Assembly (NCBI GenBank): GCA_902489145.1
Contig: CABTYV010000011.1
Span: 1-33,900, forward strand
DNA: 33,900 nt
Origin: an uncultured Tissierellia bacterium
GTDB taxonomy: Bacteria; Bacillota; Clostridia; Tissierellales; Peptoniphilaceae
Direction of reading: 5' to 3'
In this document: positions 33,607-33,900 of the stretch, in pieces
Layout of the letters: every line of letters starts with the position of its first letter
Position numbering within the stretch: position 1 is the stretch's first letter
Program-made: the position numbers and the translations under genes
Notes under the pieces: generated by a model
The model's input: only the letters and a program-made list of their open reading frames with translations
Told to the model about the DNA's origin: nothing
Database searches by the model: none

Positions 33607-33640
33607 TGCCCCACCGTTCCCTCGACGCAGCGGTGGGGCA
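33607..33640. repeat. Inverted repeat upstream of purE (TGCCCCACCG)
   Basis: TGCCCCACCG (33607-33616) and CGGTGGGGCA (33631-33640) are perfect 10-base arms around 14 bases. No T-run follows on either strand. The right arm overlaps the left arm of the next palindrome (33636-33654), so both hairpins cannot form together. Confidence 0.85.
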
Positions 33641-33654
33641 GCCTCCAGCTGCCC
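33636..33654. repeat. Inverted repeat upstream of purE (GGGCAGC)
   Basis: GGGCAGC (33636-33642) and GCTGCCC (33648-33654) pair perfectly around a 5-base loop. It shares bases 33636-33640 with the neighbouring hairpin. Confidence 0.8.
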
Positions 33655-33663
33655 TTCCTTTCA

Positions 33664-33703
33664 AAAATAGAAAGAGAGGAAGTCGGGCCGGGCCCGACTT
33701 CCT
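33664..33703 (-). terminator. Long perfect hairpin with U-rich tail upstream of purE
   Basis: AGGAAGTCGGGCC (33677-33689) and GGCCCGACTTCCT (33691-33703) are perfect 13-base arms with a single base between them. On the - strand the hairpin is followed by TCTCTTTCTATTTTT. It could stop transcripts coming from beyond the window before they reach purE. Confidence 0.6.
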
Positions 33704-33726
33704 TCCGCTTATCATTCTATAAGGGA

Positions 33727-33756
33727 GCGCCCCTGAGGGGGCGCCTCTGCTTTTTT
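33727..33756 (+). terminator. Terminator-like hairpin on the + strand
   Basis: GCGCCCC (33727-33733) pairs with GGGGCGC (33738-33744) around TGAG. Six T follow at 33751-33756, after a gap of six bases. There is no + strand gene upstream in the window for it to end. Confidence 0.5.
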
Positions 33757-33762
33757 CCAATC

Positions 33763-33779
33763 GTCGGCCGCAGGCCGAC
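33763..33779. repeat. Short palindrome GTCGGCC-GCA-GGCCGAC
   Basis: Perfect 7-base arms around GCA. It is one of at least six palindromes packed between purE and the window end. Confidence 0.75.
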
Positions 33780-33806
33780 ACCGCATTTTGGTCGTTCATG
33801 GGTGAT

Positions 33807-33829
33807 TTTGTCGTAGCTTTGTCGTAGCT
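33807..33829. repeat. Tandem direct repeat TTTGTCGTAGCT
   Basis: Two identical copies (33807-33818 and 33818-33829) are offset by 11 bases, about one helical turn. They sit directly against the 14-base inverted repeat at 33827-33868. This looks like a cooperative protein-binding site. Confidence 0.75.
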
Positions 33830-33868
33830 GTAGAGGAAAATGGCCACCCCTTCGTTTTCCTCTACAGC
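33827..33868. repeat. 14-base inverted repeat near the window end
   Basis: GCTGTAGAGGAAAA (33827-33840) and TTTTCCTCTACAGC (33855-33868) are perfect arms around 14 bases. Immediately beyond, TGACA-TTTC-TGTCA (33874-33887) is another small palindrome; on the - strand it has a GAAA loop followed by five T. Confidence 0.85.
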
Positions 33869-33900
33869 AAAAATGACATTTCTGTCAAAAAAGGGGAGGA

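Larger units (their letters stand above)
33489..33900. other. Palindrome-rich non-coding region upstream of purE
   Basis: No believable gene is seen. The stretch 33489-33569 holds the purE leader and the -10 candidate. The stretch 33607-33887 holds the palindromes and the direct repeat listed separately. No conserved purine, PRPP, preQ1 or SAM riboswitch core was recognised on the - strand. What lies beyond 33900 is unknown. Confidence 0.6.

Noticed and set aside
33489..33900. Guanine/adenine, PRPP or preQ1 riboswitch before purE
   Set aside because: No conserved core of these classes was recognised on the purE strand; the palindromes do not match their architecture.

Overview
The window looks like chromosomal DNA of a fairly GC-rich member of the Bacillota, most likely a clostridial-type anaerobe. 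The evidence is strong Shine-Dalgarno sites and sigma-A-like promoters, a DUF2975/XRE pair, a single-chain PurL, a stand-alone AICAR formyltransferase with a PurO-type IMP cyclohydrolase, and an MMPL/LxxG-heptad protein pair. No phage, transposon or CRISPR was seen. The species cannot be named from sequence alone.

Left part (1-10,610, mostly + strand). The window opens in the 3' end of a 23S rRNA gene, followed by 5S rRNA and a terminator. A DASS-type anion transporter comes next, then alanine racemase on the - strand. Divergent from it is a compact cluster: DUF2975 membrane protein, small XRE regulator, a SAF-domain oxidoreductase of the DXR-like (DRL) family, ispD and ispF. The oxidoreductase lies against ispD and probably supplies the DXR step of the MEP isoprenoid pathway. 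metK and an orphan mreB follow. A 542-base AT-rich gap full of related inverted repeats then leads to a PD-(D/E)XK-like gene of unknown function and a tRNA-Pro(UGG) gene with its own promoter and terminator.

Middle part (10,743-20,190). A + strand cluster encodes an MMPL/RND transporter, a secreted LxxG-heptad protein and a membrane glycosyltransferase. It ends at a two-way terminator. Converging on it from the - strand are a polysaccharide deacetylase, a NUDIX hydrolase and an M17 leucyl aminopeptidase.

Right part (20,191-33,900, - strand). This is a ten-gene purine cluster, read purE, purC, purF, purM, purN, purO-like, purB, AICARFT, purD, purL. Together with the usual supply of substrates it covers the route from PRPP to IMP, plus PurB, which also serves AMP formation; purK is not in the window. 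Two features stand out. PurF lacks the N-terminal cysteine nucleophile and other glutaminase residues but keeps its PRPP site and Fe-S cysteines. The last two IMP steps are done by separate proteins instead of bifunctional PurH. Terminator-like hairpins after purE and between purC and purF suggest the cluster is not one simple transcript. The 300 bases upstream of purE hold at least six palindromes, some mutually exclusive.
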